NCBI GenBank assembly: GCA_023430975.1
Contig: JAEYYB010000038.1
Span: 1 to 64,000 of the forward strand
Direction: 5' to 3'
DNA length: 64,000 nt
DNA from: Bacillota bacterium
GTDB lineage: Bacteria; Bacillota; Clostridia; Acetivibrionales; DSM-2933
The notes beneath the pieces are model-generated. The model searched no databases and was not told the DNA's origin. It worked only from the letters and a program-made list of their open reading frames with translations. A program made the position numbers and the translations under genes. Positions 33,762 through 42,746 of the stretch are shown here, in pieces. Positions within the stretch are counted from its first letter, which is position 1; each line of letters begins with the position of its first letter.

Positions 33762-35774
33762 TTATGATTTTGAAGATATAATGCCTATAATTACATCCTT
33801 AGGTTGTAATAAAATCTTATCGTCAGTTGTCAGGGTTATGTTATAAAAATGTCTTTCCATGTACATTACTTTTATTTCATCTCTCGATTTTACTATATCC
33901 GGTAATAGCTTGCACAAATCCAGCTGTACCAATTCTTTATGGTCTTTATTTCCTAGAACAACCAGATAATCGTTGTTACTGTGAATTTTGTAGCACAATA
34001 CCAGAAGCTTTTTGTTTTTTTCCATATTTTTTAAATATATAAAGTTTTCTTTGTTCCCTATAATCTTTTTAAAACGGCTTCTTAATAGAAAAGCTTTTTC
34101 GAGAAAGTCGGGCATTGTTATCCATGAGTCGTTATTCCAATGAAGCTTGTAGTTATCAAAAAATGCAAGCTTCCCATACATCGGATCAGACTCCGGTAAA
34201 ACATATCGGCCTTCCTCGGTGTTATCAAGTCCGAGATTCATAGGCTGAATTTCCATTATTTCCATCCCATTATTAACCATTGGAACAACATTAGGCATAA
34301 AGTTATTTATTATAGCCATAAATTCAAGACTTCTAGGACTTTTATAGTTGTATGCCGCTCTGGGCGTGTCAGGAGATTCCAACGCACCGGTTACCGGGAG
34401 AGAGGAGTTTAGGAGGGGTTCTAAAGCCCCTTTGTAGAACCCTGGTTTTTCAATATTCTTATAGTCAAACCAAAGAGAACCGGTCATGAATTGGAACCCA
34501 TCATCCAATGCCTTCTTTGAATTCAAACAGTTAAATTCTTCTGACCAGAGAAGGAAATTAGGGTTTGTTTCCTTGGTTTTTCTTATTATTTCTTTATTAA
34601 GTTCCGTTGGAAGAGCATGGCCCATATCTATTCTTGCACCATCAATGCCGTATTTCTCCTGATAGTAGGGTATTACATTTACAGTATAATCCCAAAGCTC
34701 CTTATTTGGCTCCTTCCAATTGAAAAGGCTGAGCTTGGCTACATCATATAAAACATAGGGTGCCTGATTATTTTTTATAAAGGGTACTGCTTTTTCATGG
34801 TTGTCAAAATAAAACCTCAGGTAAGTTACATCAGACCAGGGAGGCTGGGAATCATTTATAACATCAGAAAAACCGGGAGCGGTTGTTATTCCCATATTCT
34901 CCTCAATCAGATCCAATATATTCCTTCCTGTTTCATGGTGTTTCTTAACTAGCTTATTCCAATTCTTCTCGTCAATTTCCTTGGGTGATAGGGTAAACTG
35001 CTTTAAATAGTCATCTGTCACTTTATTGGTGTATAATTTTTTAATCAGTTTTTCACTTACACCTGTCTGAGGCTTTATAGTGTCTATAGCCGGGGCAGAA
35101 AAACTACTCATTGAATTATATTTTATCCAGTAGAACCATTCAGGATGTTCCAATATAAGATCGTTGTCCCTGGCAACAGTTCTGAACACAAAATCTATCA
35201 TTACCTTCATTCCTAAAATATGGCATGCCTCTACAAAGGCTTTGAATTGCATTTCCATCAGGGAAGAATCCAAAGGCCCCAATAAATCATCATGCAGGTT
35301 TTCATCCAGCTGATATATATTTTTTATGGAATATGGGCTGCCTGTTTCTCCCTTTTTATAATTCAAGCTGTATTTAAAAATGGGAAGAAGGTATATAACA
35401 TTTATCCCCATCCTTTTTAAATAGGGAAGAAGGCACATGGCTTTTAAGAATGTTCCGGAACGAATATTATTATCATAATGGTTCCAAGCTGTGAACATTC
35501 TGGGAAAAAGACCATATATAACGCTGTCTTCCATATTTACAGGAGCATTTGGTAATGCAGTTTCTGCATTACCCTCACATATATCATCCAACATATTATC
35601 AATACATCTGGAAAAAAACTCATATGGGTTTACATTGATTTCCCCATATCTGCCTATTGATTCGCTAAAATTATTAAAACCAAAATAATTCCAGGCTTTA
35701 GGAATGAAGAAATCTCCAGTGAATTTTTTTTTCTTATTTTTCAAAATATCAAGTAATAGTTCTATATTTTTCAT
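33762..35774 (-). CDS. GH13 alpha-amylase-superfamily enzyme, possibly a glucanotransferase or maltosyltransferase
   Basis: 670 residues with a GH13 barrel. An N-terminal extension of about 80 residues precedes the barrel (VIYGLFPRMFTAWNHYD...). Conserved regions: I-like MKVMIDFVFRTVARDND, II GIDGARIDMGHALP with nucleophile D383, III FLLWSEEF with acid E412, IV-like GALESPDTPRAA. Region I lacks the usual D-x-V-x-N-H asparagine and histidine (it reads FVFRTVARD), a departure also known from maltosyltransferase/GlgE-like groups, so a transferase acting on maltodextrin is plausible. It lies between glgX and glgP with a 16-base gap to glgX, so it shares that transcript. Substrate specificity is not determinable here. 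Confidence 0.75.
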   Translation of the reverse strand: MKNIELLLDILKNKKKKFTGDFFIPKAWNYFGFNNFSESIGRYGEINVNPYEFFSRCIDNMLDDICEGNAETALPNAPVNMEDSVIYGLFPRMFTAWNHYDNNIRSGTFLKAMCLLPYLKRMGINVIYLLPIFKYSLNYKKGETGSPYSIKNIYQLDENLHDDLLGPLDSSLMEMQFKAFVEACHILGMKVMIDFVFRTVARDNDLILEHPEWFYWIKYNSMSSFSAPAIDTIKPQTGVSEKLIKKLYTNKVTDDYLKQFTLSPKEIDEKNWNKLVKKHHETGRNILDLIEENMGITTAPGFSDVINDSQPPWSDVTYLRFYFDNHEKAVPFIKNNQAPYVLYDVAKLSLFNWKEPNKELWDYTVNVIPYYQEKYGIDGARIDMGHALPTELNKEIIRKTKETNPNFLLWSEEFNCLNSKKALDDGFQFMTGSLWFDYKNIEKPGFYKGALEPLLNSSLPVTGALESPDTPRAAYNYKSPRSLEFMAIINNFMPNVVPMVNNGMEIMEIQPMNLGLDNTEEGRYVLPESDPMYGKLAFFDNYKLHWNNDSWITMPDFLEKAFLLRSRFKKIIGNKENFIYLKNMEKNKKLLVLCYKIHSNNDYLVVLGNKDHKELVQLDLCKLLPDIVKSRDEIKVMYMERHFYNITLTTDDKILLQPKDVIIGIISSKS

Positions 35775-35790
35775 AAATAAACCTCTAAGA

Positions 35791-37911
35791 TTATATAAAT
35801 TGTATCAATTTATCCTGATGCTGCTTTTTACCTATTAGTATAACCACCGACCTGGCATCTATATTAATTTTATTCTGGTTTTTAAGAAGCAGCTCTCTGC
35901 CTGGCTCAGTAATATCATATGGCGGTGCTTTGGATGTATCTGAGAATAAATACCAGTCCATATTTACCAGTTTAGGCAATGTGAATTCTAGTTTTTCCCA
36001 GTACATATTCATACCCATATATATAATATTATTATCAGAATGTTTATCATAAAACATTACAGCTAAAGTTTTGCTTTCGCTGGAACTATCATATTCCCAA
36101 GGTTTTACTCCATGGAAAGATATCTGAGGATATCTGCTTCCCAAGGAATTGGTTGTTTCATAATGCTCTCTTTCCATAAGAATTTTATTATTTTTTCTAA
36201 GAGTAATAATTTTTTCAAAATAGTTATATATTTCATTATTTGATTTAAGAAGGTTCCAATTTATCCAGCTAATATCATTATCCTGGCAATATGCATTGTT
36301 GTTTCCGCTTTGTGTTCGCCCCATTTCGTCCCCTGCAAGAATCATAGGAACGCCATAGCTTAACATTAGAATGCTTATGGCATTTTTTATCTGCTTTTTA
36401 CGCAGTTTTATGATTTCGGGATTATCAGAAGGTCCTTCGCAGCCCCAGTTCCAGCTGTGATTATCATTTGAACCATCCATGTTGTTTTCGCCGTTAGCCA
36501 TGTTGTGCTTTGAAAAGTATGAGAAAAGATCCATTAGGGTAAACCCGTCATGACAAGTTACAAAATTTATTGATGCATGTGTGCCCCTGCCATTATATAG
36601 ATCAGGAGATCCCTGGATTCTGTATACCATTGCTTCAACAAAGCCGCTGTCGCCCTTTAAAAAGCGTCTTAAGTCATCCCTGTATTTACCATTCCATTCG
36701 GACCATCTGCCATAAGAGGGGAAACCTCCTACCTGATAGAGGCCTGCTGCATCCCAAGCTTCAGCTATAAGCTTTGTGTTTTTGAGGACAGGATCGTAGG
36801 ATATAGCCTCAACTAAAGGAGGATTGCCCAAAGGAGTTCCATCCTGGTCACGGCACATGATTGAAGCCAGATCAAATCTGAATCCATCAATATGATACTC
36901 ATGAACCCAATACCTCAAGCAGTCAACGATGAATTTTCTCACAACAGGGTGATTGCAGTTTACGGTATTGTAACAGCCGCTGTAGTTTCGGTAGCTTCCG
37001 TCAGGATTGGTAAGATAAAAGGTTTTGTTATCAATACCCCTGAAGGAAACACTTGGCATAGTTTCTTTGCCTTCCCCGGTATGGTTGAACACGACGTCTA
37101 AAATGACCTCGATACCATTTTGGTGAAGAGCCTTAACAAGATCCTTAAATTCAGCAGACTGTTTTCCGTTTGAAGAAGATGCATAGCCTGCTTTTGGTGC
37201 AAAGTAGGCTAGGGGATCATATCCCCAGTAGTTTTTCATATGATCGCCTGAAACATTAATTATAGGCCCTCTTATTTTAATAAATTCATCAAACTCAAAA
37301 ATTGGTAATAACTCAACACAGTTTATTCCAAGTTTCTTAAGGTGAGGAATTTTTTCAATAATACCGGCATAAGTTCCCGGATTTTTAACATTAGAGCTTG
37401 CATGCTTTGTAAAGCCCCTTATATGCATTTCATATATTATTAATTCTTCAATGGGGATGTTAAGTTGCCTGTCACCATCCCAATTGTAGCAATTATCTGC
37501 AATTATCTGCCCCCGGTGCTGGAAAGGATCACTCCAGTCAGGCTCCTCACCCCATACATCACGCCCGCCTACTATCTTTGCATATGGGTCAAGCAAAACC
37601 TTTGTAGGATCAAACCAGTGACCTTCCTTGTGGCTTCGTGGACCGTCCATTCTATAACCATATTCAATATTTTCATAATCAAGATTTTGTATAATCATAT
37701 TAAAAACATTGCCAACTTTATATTCATTAGGAAAAGGAATTGTCGCAAAAGGCTCTTTTTCCTTTTTCCTATATAAAACAAGTTCGCAGGAAATTGCATT
37801 TAAAGAATATACAGAAAAATTGACACCTTGGTTAGGAATTACGGTTGCTCCATAAGGTACGGGTTTTCCCGGGAGTAAATTGAATGTACCGAACTTTTTA
37901 ATTTCACTCAT
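35791..37911 (-). CDS. glgX: Glycogen debranching enzyme, isoamylase type
   Basis: 706 residues, GH13_11. An N-terminal CBM48-like domain (about 8-130; GATVIPNQGVNFSVYS) precedes the barrel. Conserved regions: I VIEVILDVVFNHTGEG-like block, II IDGFRFDLASIMCRD (nucleophile D347), III KLIAEAWDAAG (acid E384), IV NFVTCHDGFTLMDL. It hydrolyses alpha-1,6 branches. ATG 37911 is preferred because GGGG lies 9 bases upstream; ATG 37929 has no site. First gene of the glgX-GH13-glgP cluster for glycogen breakdown. The upstream 300 bases are AT-rich with no recognised promoter. Confidence 0.93.
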   Translation of the reverse strand: MSEIKKFGTFNLLPGKPVPYGATVIPNQGVNFSVYSLNAISCELVLYRKKEKEPFATIPFPNEYKVGNVFNMIIQNLDYENIEYGYRMDGPRSHKEGHWFDPTKVLLDPYAKIVGGRDVWGEEPDWSDPFQHRGQIIADNCYNWDGDRQLNIPIEELIIYEMHIRGFTKHASSNVKNPGTYAGIIEKIPHLKKLGINCVELLPIFEFDEFIKIRGPIINVSGDHMKNYWGYDPLAYFAPKAGYASSSNGKQSAEFKDLVKALHQNGIEVILDVVFNHTGEGKETMPSVSFRGIDNKTFYLTNPDGSYRNYSGCYNTVNCNHPVVRKFIVDCLRYWVHEYHIDGFRFDLASIMCRDQDGTPLGNPPLVEAISYDPVLKNTKLIAEAWDAAGLYQVGGFPSYGRWSEWNGKYRDDLRRFLKGDSGFVEAMVYRIQGSPDLYNGRGTHASINFVTCHDGFTLMDLFSYFSKHNMANGENNMDGSNDNHSWNWGCEGPSDNPEIIKLRKKQIKNAISILMLSYGVPMILAGDEMGRTQSGNNNAYCQDNDISWINWNLLKSNNEIYNYFEKIITLRKNNKILMEREHYETTNSLGSRYPQISFHGVKPWEYDSSSESKTLAVMFYDKHSDNNIIYMGMNMYWEKLEFTLPKLVNMDWYLFSDTSKAPPYDITEPGRELLLKNQNKINIDARSVVILIGKKQHQDKLIQFI

Positions 37912-38131
37912 TTTACTAGCCCCAATCATTAGAGATTTGTATTCAATAATATTTAATGAGAATAATACCCAATAAATATTGTTATAAACAAAAACATGAG
38001 AATTCTTATAACTAAATGAAAAAAGTTTGGATTGAAAAAAAGAACTGTTATAAAATATAATATCACTTTTTTAAAATAAATGAAAGTAAATTTTTAAATT
38101 TTTCAAGGTATATTATGTTAAGACATGAATG

Positions 38132-38199
38132 AAATTGTGGTATCCATAGAAAAAAGTGAATCTGGATTTTAAGTAGTCAAGCTATAGACACCACAATTT
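38132..38199. repeat. Imperfect palindrome after yabG
   Basis: AAATTGTGGT (38132-38141) pairs exactly with ACCACAATTT (38190-38199), with an inner CATAG/CTATAG pairing. The loop is about 40 bases. It lies 13 bases past the yabG stop on its strand. It lacks a T run, so it may be a weak terminator or another palindromic element. The remaining 37912-38131 stretch shows nothing recognisable. Confidence 0.5.
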
Positions 38200-38211
38200 A
38201 TCTTAAGTTTT

Positions 38212-39039
38212 TTAGGAGTTACGTGCCAATTTTAGGTGTCCACGGGTATTTATGCCACCTATTCCCTTATCACCCGATTTTGTAAGCCGGACAACCGACC
38301 ATGGAGTTATAACCATCCTTGAATCAGTGGTTGCAACCTTCTCGCAGACTATTGACGGGTCAAGGCAATCAATGAGGATACGCCCTGGTGAACTGGCAAA
38401 ATTGGCACCTGCTTTAATTATTGCTTCAAAGTAGGATTGGCACGCACCTGCAAAAATACAAAGCTTGCTTTTGTCAGGCTCATATTTCCTTGCTTCCACT
38501 ACTGATTGCACAAAATACCTTGAAGTCCTGTAACTGTCTAAAGAATTCAGGTCTACATCACCTTTCTTCAGGCCGTCATGGCCTGTAAGGACCACGATAT
38601 CCGGTTTGTACTTTTCCAGCATTTCTCTTACAATAGATGGCTGCTGGCTTTCTGCAACGGTATGACCATAGCAATCAATCTTCGAGCGTCTGTAGTGGTT
38701 AACACAGATATCAAGAAATTCCTTGCTGGAATCAAGATGAAGAATACTACCTGGCTTGCCGGGAGACCTGTTTATACCGTATAGCCTACGTGAAAGGCTA
38801 TGTGCAGCAAGTGACTGTTGTGTTTTTTGCAGAAATTTCTGTTTATCCTGATCTACAAGCCTTGGATTTTGCTTCAAAAGATCAATAGCATTTGAATCAG
38901 CTTCTATTCTTGTTAAAAGACCTCTTAATGTATAAATGGGATTACCATTATCATTATTGTTAATTTCTGTTATTATGAAATATATGTCTTTTCCATAAGA
39001 CTTTCTGACCACGATATCTCCAACATTAAAGTCAGACAT
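38212..39039 (-). CDS. yabG: Sporulation-specific protease YabG
   Basis: 275 residues, the YabG family of spore-coat proteases. Conserved blocks are VGDIVVRKSYGKDIYFII at the start, PGKPGSILHLDSS, KPDIVVLTGHDG with KGDVDLNSLDSYRTSRYFV, and IFAGACQSYFEAIIKAGANFASSPGR, where the catalytic His and Cys are expected. It processes coat proteins late in sporulation and shows the organism is a spore former. ATG 39039 has GGGGGA 7 bases upstream; an in-frame start at 39066 does not. Confidence 0.93.
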   Translation of the reverse strand: MSDFNVGDIVVRKSYGKDIYFIITEINNNDNGNPIYTLRGLLTRIEADSNAIDLLKQNPRLVDQDKQKFLQKTQQSLAAHSLSRRLYGINRSPGKPGSILHLDSSKEFLDICVNHYRRSKIDCYGHTVAESQQPSIVREMLEKYKPDIVVLTGHDGLKKGDVDLNSLDSYRTSRYFVQSVVEARKYEPDKSKLCIFAGACQSYFEAIIKAGANFASSPGRILIDCLDPSIVCEKVATTDSRMVITPWSVVRLTKSGDKGIGGINTRGHLKLARNS

Positions 39040-39139
39040 ATAGAATCCCCCAATAAAAGAATACATATTACATAATATGCATTCTTTTGTTGGGTTGGGA
39101 CTATTTTAGTCATTTTATGTTAATTGCTTTTTATCTGCA

Positions 39140-39883
39140 TTACTCTGCATTGTATCCATTTAAATCATTATCTTTAAATTCATTATTTTTTCCATATTCC
39201 ACTTTGATATCGCCGTGCTTTTCAATAAAGCTCTTGTTATTTGTTATTCTAGTGTCAGTAATGTAAACTTTCATCGGGCATGATTTACTGTAAAAACCTA
39301 ATGCACTTATGGAATTATGATGCAGGTAACTGCTTGAGATATGTACCTGGGGAGTATTAGATGCGTATATGCCATAGACACCGTACCCAACCAGCTCACA
39401 TCCTTCAAAAACAACTTTGCTGCAGCTTTCTACGTCTACTACGCTGCCTTTTCTATTATCGGAAAGGGGTTTTGAGTCTGATTGTTCGGTTTTGTCAACT
39501 ATATGCTGGGCTTTTATTCCTTTAATGTAAATGTTGGCACTGTTTCTAATAAAGAAGATCTGGTGATCTGTCTTTTTGCTCTCAACCCAAACCTCGTCTT
39601 GGCCTACAACAGTTATGTTGTTTTTATTTGCTATTTCTACAGGTTTTGAGACCAGGTATCTTCCTTTGGCAAGAATAATTTTACTTCCATTAGATGCATT
39701 GCTAATAAGTGTATTGATATCATCACCAGGCTTTAATCTGATGGTTTCGCCGATAGCAGCGTCTTTTTTAACATCTGATTTTTTTGTAGCAGTGCTGCTA
39801 AAGTTCAGAGAAGTGCATCCTGTAACAAAAGCAGTAATTATAATAGCTAAATGAAATAGAAGAAAAAATTTTTTCATATTCAT
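39140..39883 (-). CDS. Lipoprotein with right-handed beta-helix repeats
   Basis: 247 residues. A lipobox VTGC puts the lipidated cysteine at about C23. From residue 48 the sequence is a pectate-lyase-like beta-helix: LKPGDDINTLISNASNGSKIILAKGRY, then parallel strand turns (NITVVGQDEVWVES, IFFIRNSANIYIKGI, GSVVDVESCSKVVFEGCELVGYG, QVHISSSYLHHN). With only about seven turns it is shorter than true polysaccharide lyases, and no catalytic motif is visible. It may bind surface glycans. Substrate and function unknown. Monocistronic, divergent from the rpsF operon. Confidence 0.75.
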   Translation of the reverse strand: MNMKKFFLLFHLAIIITAFVTGCTSLNFSSTATKKSDVKKDAAIGETIRLKPGDDINTLISNASNGSKIILAKGRYLVSKPVEIANKNNITVVGQDEVWVESKKTDHQIFFIRNSANIYIKGIKAQHIVDKTEQSDSKPLSDNRKGSVVDVESCSKVVFEGCELVGYGVYGIYASNTPQVHISSSYLHHNSISALGFYSKSCPMKVYITDTRITNNKSFIEKHGDIKVEYGKNNEFKDNDLNGYNAE

Positions 39884-40014
39884 GATATCTTCACCGTCCT
39901 ATATGATAAATAATAAAATTGGTATTGATTAATCACTTTTAAGCTATATAACAAATTATACCATGATGGTCAAACTCTTAACAATAAGAACAATGTTAAG
40001 ACATAAATCTTCTT

Positions 40015-40102
40015 TGTAAAATAAAAAAATAAAAAATAATAAAATAAAAAAATAATAAAATTTGTATAAGCCCTTGAAAAATATGAGAATATGTGATAAA
40101 AT
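40015..40102 (+). promoter_or_regulatory. Strong rpsF operon promoter with A/T-rich upstream element
   Basis: TTGAAA (40074-40079), 17-base spacer, TAAAAT (40097-40102). Directly upstream about 50 bases consist almost only of A and T (40015-40065), as in UP elements that bind the RNA polymerase alpha subunit. Confidence 0.8.
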
Positions 40103-40108
40103 TCATAA

Positions 40109-40160
40109 CCGTATCCTTGCTCTGTACTCGAGATACAGGGCCGTTTAGTCCGGGAGGAGG
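40109..40160 (+). promoter_or_regulatory. Candidate S6:S18-binding rpsF leader
   Basis: The leader contains a hairpin CTGTA-CTCGAGA-TACAG followed by GGGCCGTTTAGTCCGGG. Leaders of rpsF in Firmicutes carry a conserved CCG-containing stem that binds the S6:S18 complex for autoregulation. Here rpsF and rpsR flank ssb, so such control would be natural. The assignment rests on position and the CCG/GG pairing only. Confidence 0.5.
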
Positions 40161-40169
40161 TGAAGTCGA

Positions 40170-40457
40170 ATGTTAAATAAGTACGAATCAATTTTCATAA
40201 TTAATACTGAGGTTGGTGAAGAAACCACGAAAGCTCTTGTTGAAAAGTTCAAGGGACTTTTGGAAACTTCTGCACAATTGGAAAGTATTGATGAATGGGG
40301 CAAAAAGAAATTGGCATACCCAATAGAAGACTGTAATGAAGGTTACTATGTATTGGTAAACTTTTCAGCAGAATCTAGTTTTCCTCATGAACTCGAAAGA
40401 ATTTACAAAATTACAGATGGCATAATTAAATATATGATTATCAAAAAGGAAAAATAA
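40170..40457 (+). CDS. rpsF: 30S ribosomal protein S6
   Basis: 95 residues, typical length. The opening MLNKYESIFIINTEVGEETTKALVEKF and the block WGKKKLAYPIEDCNEGYYVLVNF are diagnostic. S6 binds S18 on the platform of the small subunit. A strong GGGAGGAGG precedes the ATG. First gene of rpsF-ssb-rpsR, the conserved Firmicutes order, with ssb starting 9 bases after the stop. Confidence 0.98.
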   Translation: MLNKYESIFIINTEVGEETTKALVEKFKGLLETSAQLESIDEWGKKKLAYPIEDCNEGYYVLVNFSAESSFPHELERIYKITDGIIKYMIIKKEK

Positions 40458-40466
40458 GGTGATTTT

Positions 40467-40883
40467 ATGAATAAAGCCATTCTAATGGGAAGACTGACAA
40501 AAGAGCCTGAATTGAGGTACACTAGTACCAATAATACACCTGTATGCAGCTTTACTATTGCTGTAAACAGAGCTTTTTCAAAGCAAGGTGAGGAGAAGCA
40601 GGCTGATTTTATACCAGTGGTTGCTTGGAGCAAGCTTGCCGAGTTCTGCGGTAAGTACTTTCAAAAAGGCCGCCAGGTTGCAATAGTTGGACGAATTCAG
40701 ACCAGGACATGGGATGACAATGAAGGAAAACGTCATTATGTTACTGAAGTTATTGCTGATGAGGCATTTTTTGCCGACAGCAAGAGGTCTGACGAAACTT
40801 CTGCAAAACCTTCCTTCGGTGGAGGAAGCAGTGGTGAGGATGGATTTTATCCTATTGGTGATGATGATGAATTGCCATTTTAA
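40467..40883 (+). CDS. ssb: Single-stranded DNA-binding protein
   Basis: 138 residues. The OB fold opens MNKAILMGRLTKEPELRYT and includes FIPVVAWSKLAEFCGKYFQKGRQVAIVGRIQTRTW. A flexible Gly/Ser-rich linker leads to the acidic tip DDDELPF, which recruits replication and repair partners. It lies in the replication/ribosomal operon between the genes for S6 and S18. Confidence 0.98.
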   Translation: MNKAILMGRLTKEPELRYTSTNNTPVCSFTIAVNRAFSKQGEEKQADFIPVVAWSKLAEFCGKYFQKGRQVAIVGRIQTRTWDDNEGKRHYVTEVIADEAFFADSKRSDETSAKPSFGGGSSGEDGFYPIGDDDELPF

Positions 40884-40884
40884 T

Positions 40885-40915
40885 TATAAAAGTGTAAGAT
40901 TACAGCACTTTTATA
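40885..40915. repeat. Short hairpin between ssb and rpsR
   Basis: TATAAAAGTG (40885-40894) pairs exactly with CACTTTTATA (40906-40915) around TAAGATTACAG. The stem resembles the ends of family 1 elements (AAAAGTG, then TAAGATTA), so it may be a remnant. It could modulate rpsR expression. Confidence 0.55.
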
Positions 40916-40977
40916 AAGTTTAAAGATGTTAATAACCGTATTATATATATGCGATTGTTTGAAAGGAGGTTTTTTGA

Positions 40978-41268
40978 ATGCCAGGTGGAAAAAGGGAAAG
41001 AAGCGGCGGAAAAGACATGTACGATAAAGGCGAAGGCAAAGGCGGAATGAGAATGAGAAGGGCAAAGAAAAAGGTTTGTGCCTTCTGTGTAGATAAAGTT
41101 ACCGATATCGATTACAAGGATGTAGCTAAAGTACGCAAGTTCATATCCGAAAGAGGTAAGATACTTCCAAGGAGAATTTCCGGAAATTGTGCCAAACATC
41201 AGCGTCAGTTGACTATGGCAATTAAAAGAGCAAGACACGTTGCACTTTTGCCATATACAGCTGAATAA
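40978..41268 (+). CDS. rpsR: 30S ribosomal protein S18
   Basis: 96 residues. The core KKVCAFCVDKVTDIDYKDV...KILPRRISGNCAKHQRQLTMAIKRARHVALLPY is standard S18. CxxC near the start with C and H in NCAKHQ makes it the zinc-binding version. A basic Gly/Arg/Lys-rich extension of about 30 residues precedes the core. AAAGGAGG precedes the ATG. Confidence 0.97.
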   Translation: MPGGKRERSGGKDMYDKGEGKGGMRMRRAKKKVCAFCVDKVTDIDYKDVAKVRKFISERGKILPRRISGNCAKHQRQLTMAIKRARHVALLPYTAE

Positions 41269-41280
41269 TAATTTGTATAT

Positions 41281-41312
41281 AAAGCCTATAGAACAATCTA
41301 TAGGCTTTTAAT
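41281..41312 (+). terminator. Terminator of the rpsF-ssb-rpsR operon
   Basis: AAAGCCTATAG (41281-41291) and CTATAGGCTTT (41298-41308) form a perfect 11-bp stem with a 6-base loop, then TTAATTT. Confidence 0.9.
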
Positions 41313-41366
41313 TTATGGTCTTGCAGAAAATATCTAAATAAATAATTACTTTATGGAGATTGCTAT

Positions 41367-42200
41367 ATGATAAAGATAGGTTATCTTGGTCCTAAGGGGA
41401 CATTTTCGCAGGAAGCCACATTAAAATATATTGAAGGAAGAAAGATAGCAGATTACGAGATTTGTGAATTTAATGGAATATCAGATTTAATATTTGCTGT
41501 TGAAAACAAGGAAGTTGATGAGGGCGTGGCTCCTATAGAGAATTCTTTGGAGGGTGCCATTAATGTAACTCTTGATATGTTAGCTGCCGATGTCAACCTT
41601 ATGATAAAGGATGAAATTGTAATATCTATTGTTCAGAATCTTTTAATCAAGAAAGGAACCGATCCCGAGAAGATACAGTGTATAATTTCGCATCCACAGC
41701 CTATAGGCCAGTGCAGGAAATTTATAAACAGCAAGTATCCGAACGCACATATTAAATATGTTTACAGCACAGCAGGGGCTGCTGAAGAGGCTGCACAAGG
41801 TGATGGCAGCAAGGCGGCCATTGGTTCTGCCATCGCAGCAAAGGTGTATGATCTTGAAATGCTGGAAAAGGGCATACAGGATAACGAAATCAATGCTACC
41901 AGGTTTGCTGTTATTGGCCGTAATGATAGCGACAGAACTGGAAACGATAAAACGTCAATTGTGTTTTCTACAGAGAATAAGCCGGGAAGCTTGTATAGGA
42001 TATTGGACATTTTTAATCTTTGGGATATAAACATGACAAGGATAGAGTCAAGGCCTGCCAAAAATGAGCTGGGGAAATATATATTCTTCATAGATCTTCT
42101 TGGTCACAGGGATGATGAAGATTTGAAGGATGCACTTACAATGGTGAAAAGAAAATCATCCTTTTATAAATTTCTAGGATCGTATCCTATATATGTATAA
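41367..42200 (+). CDS. pheA: Prephenate dehydratase with ACT domain
   Basis: 277 residues. It converts prephenate to phenylpyruvate in phenylalanine synthesis. Catalytic-domain blocks are IGYLGPKGTFSQEATLKY, GVAPIENSLEGAINVTLDML, ISHPQPIGQCRKFI and the substrate-binding NATRFAVIGR. The C-terminal ACT domain (about 195-277) contains KPGSLYRILDIFNLWDINMTRIESRP, the ESRP motif used for phenylalanine feedback. It is a monofunctional enzyme without a chorismate mutase domain, as usual in Firmicutes. Only a weak ribosome binding site (GGAG, spacing about 9) is seen. Confidence 0.96.
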   Translation: MIKIGYLGPKGTFSQEATLKYIEGRKIADYEICEFNGISDLIFAVENKEVDEGVAPIENSLEGAINVTLDMLAADVNLMIKDEIVISIVQNLLIKKGTDPEKIQCIISHPQPIGQCRKFINSKYPNAHIKYVYSTAGAAEEAAQGDGSKAAIGSAIAAKVYDLEMLEKGIQDNEINATRFAVIGRNDSDRTGNDKTSIVFSTENKPGSLYRILDIFNLWDINMTRIESRPAKNELGKYIFFIDLLGHRDDEDLKDALTMVKRKSSFYKFLGSYPIYV

Positions 42201-42259
42201 ATAACCATACTATAGTATGCGGGAAATAAAGTTGATATGTATTCTATCCAGGTTGTGGT

Positions 42260-42376
42260 GTGTTATAATATAGAATCATATAAATGTTAAAGAATTATCT
42301 TCACCTATATCTTCGCTTTCGTGTTGGCTTTATTCGCCAACACACACTAAGTAGGGCAAGTAATTCTTTAGACATT
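42260..42376 (+). repeat. Palindromic repeat family 3, copy 1, with an adjacent extended -10 box
   Basis: The palindrome spans 42283-42376: AATGTTAAAGAATTATCTTC at the left pairs with a right arm that inverted reads AATGTCTAAAGAATTACTTG. An inner stem is GTGTTGGC/CGCCAACAC near 42321-42344. TATAAT (42264-42269), preceded by a TG, lies just upstream. If active it would transcribe the palindrome as the leader of the mazG-like/gdpP genes. Confidence 0.7.
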
Positions 42377-42401
42377 ACTTAAATTATACTGGAGTGGTTA
42401 G

Positions 42402-42737
42402 ATGGCATTATTTGATAAGGAAATTGATATTACACGTAATATAAAAATTATAGAGTGGCTTAAGAGCGAACTTTTGACAGATATTGCAGCTTTATTTAAA
42501 ATACTTGTAAATGGAGCAAAGGAAGAAGTGCATGAGGCTGTTACAGAAAGCCTTTCAAATATAATTCTAATATGCTATTTACTTGGAAAAAGACTGGGAA
42601 TTAGTTATAATTCCATTGAAATGAAAATAGAAAACAAAATTAAGCTGGGCTTGGTAGAAGAACATGATGTTGAAAAGTACTATGGTGATCTATCGGAGTT
42701 GACAAGACATTTAAATTGTTCAAGGATTAGAAAGTAA
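42402..42737 (+). CDS. MazG-like family protein
   Basis: 111 residues, helical, related to the MazG-like family commonly encoded upstream of gdpP in clostridia. The segment WLKSELLTDIAALFKILVNGAKEEVHEAVTESLSNIILICYLLGKRLGI has the helical layout of an all-alpha NTP-pyrophosphohydrolase, but a full E-x-x-E...E-x-x-D metal motif is not evident, so hydrolase activity is uncertain. GGAG lies 9 bases before the ATG. gdpP starts 9 bases after its stop, indicating one transcript. Confidence 0.75.
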   Translation: MALFDKEIDITRNIKIIEWLKSELLTDIAALFKILVNGAKEEVHEAVTESLSNIILICYLLGKRLGISYNSIEMKIENKIKLGLVEEHDVEKYYGDLSELTRHLNCSRIRK

Positions 42738-42746
42738 GGAGAAGAA

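Noticed and set aside
33545..33767. Possible small gene reading through the 18-bp repeats (MCIFDSMCILDS...) or a CRISPR-like array
   Set aside because: The unit is 18 bp without spacers, so it is not CRISPR. The reading frame is a by-product of the unit being a multiple of three, with no ribosome binding site.
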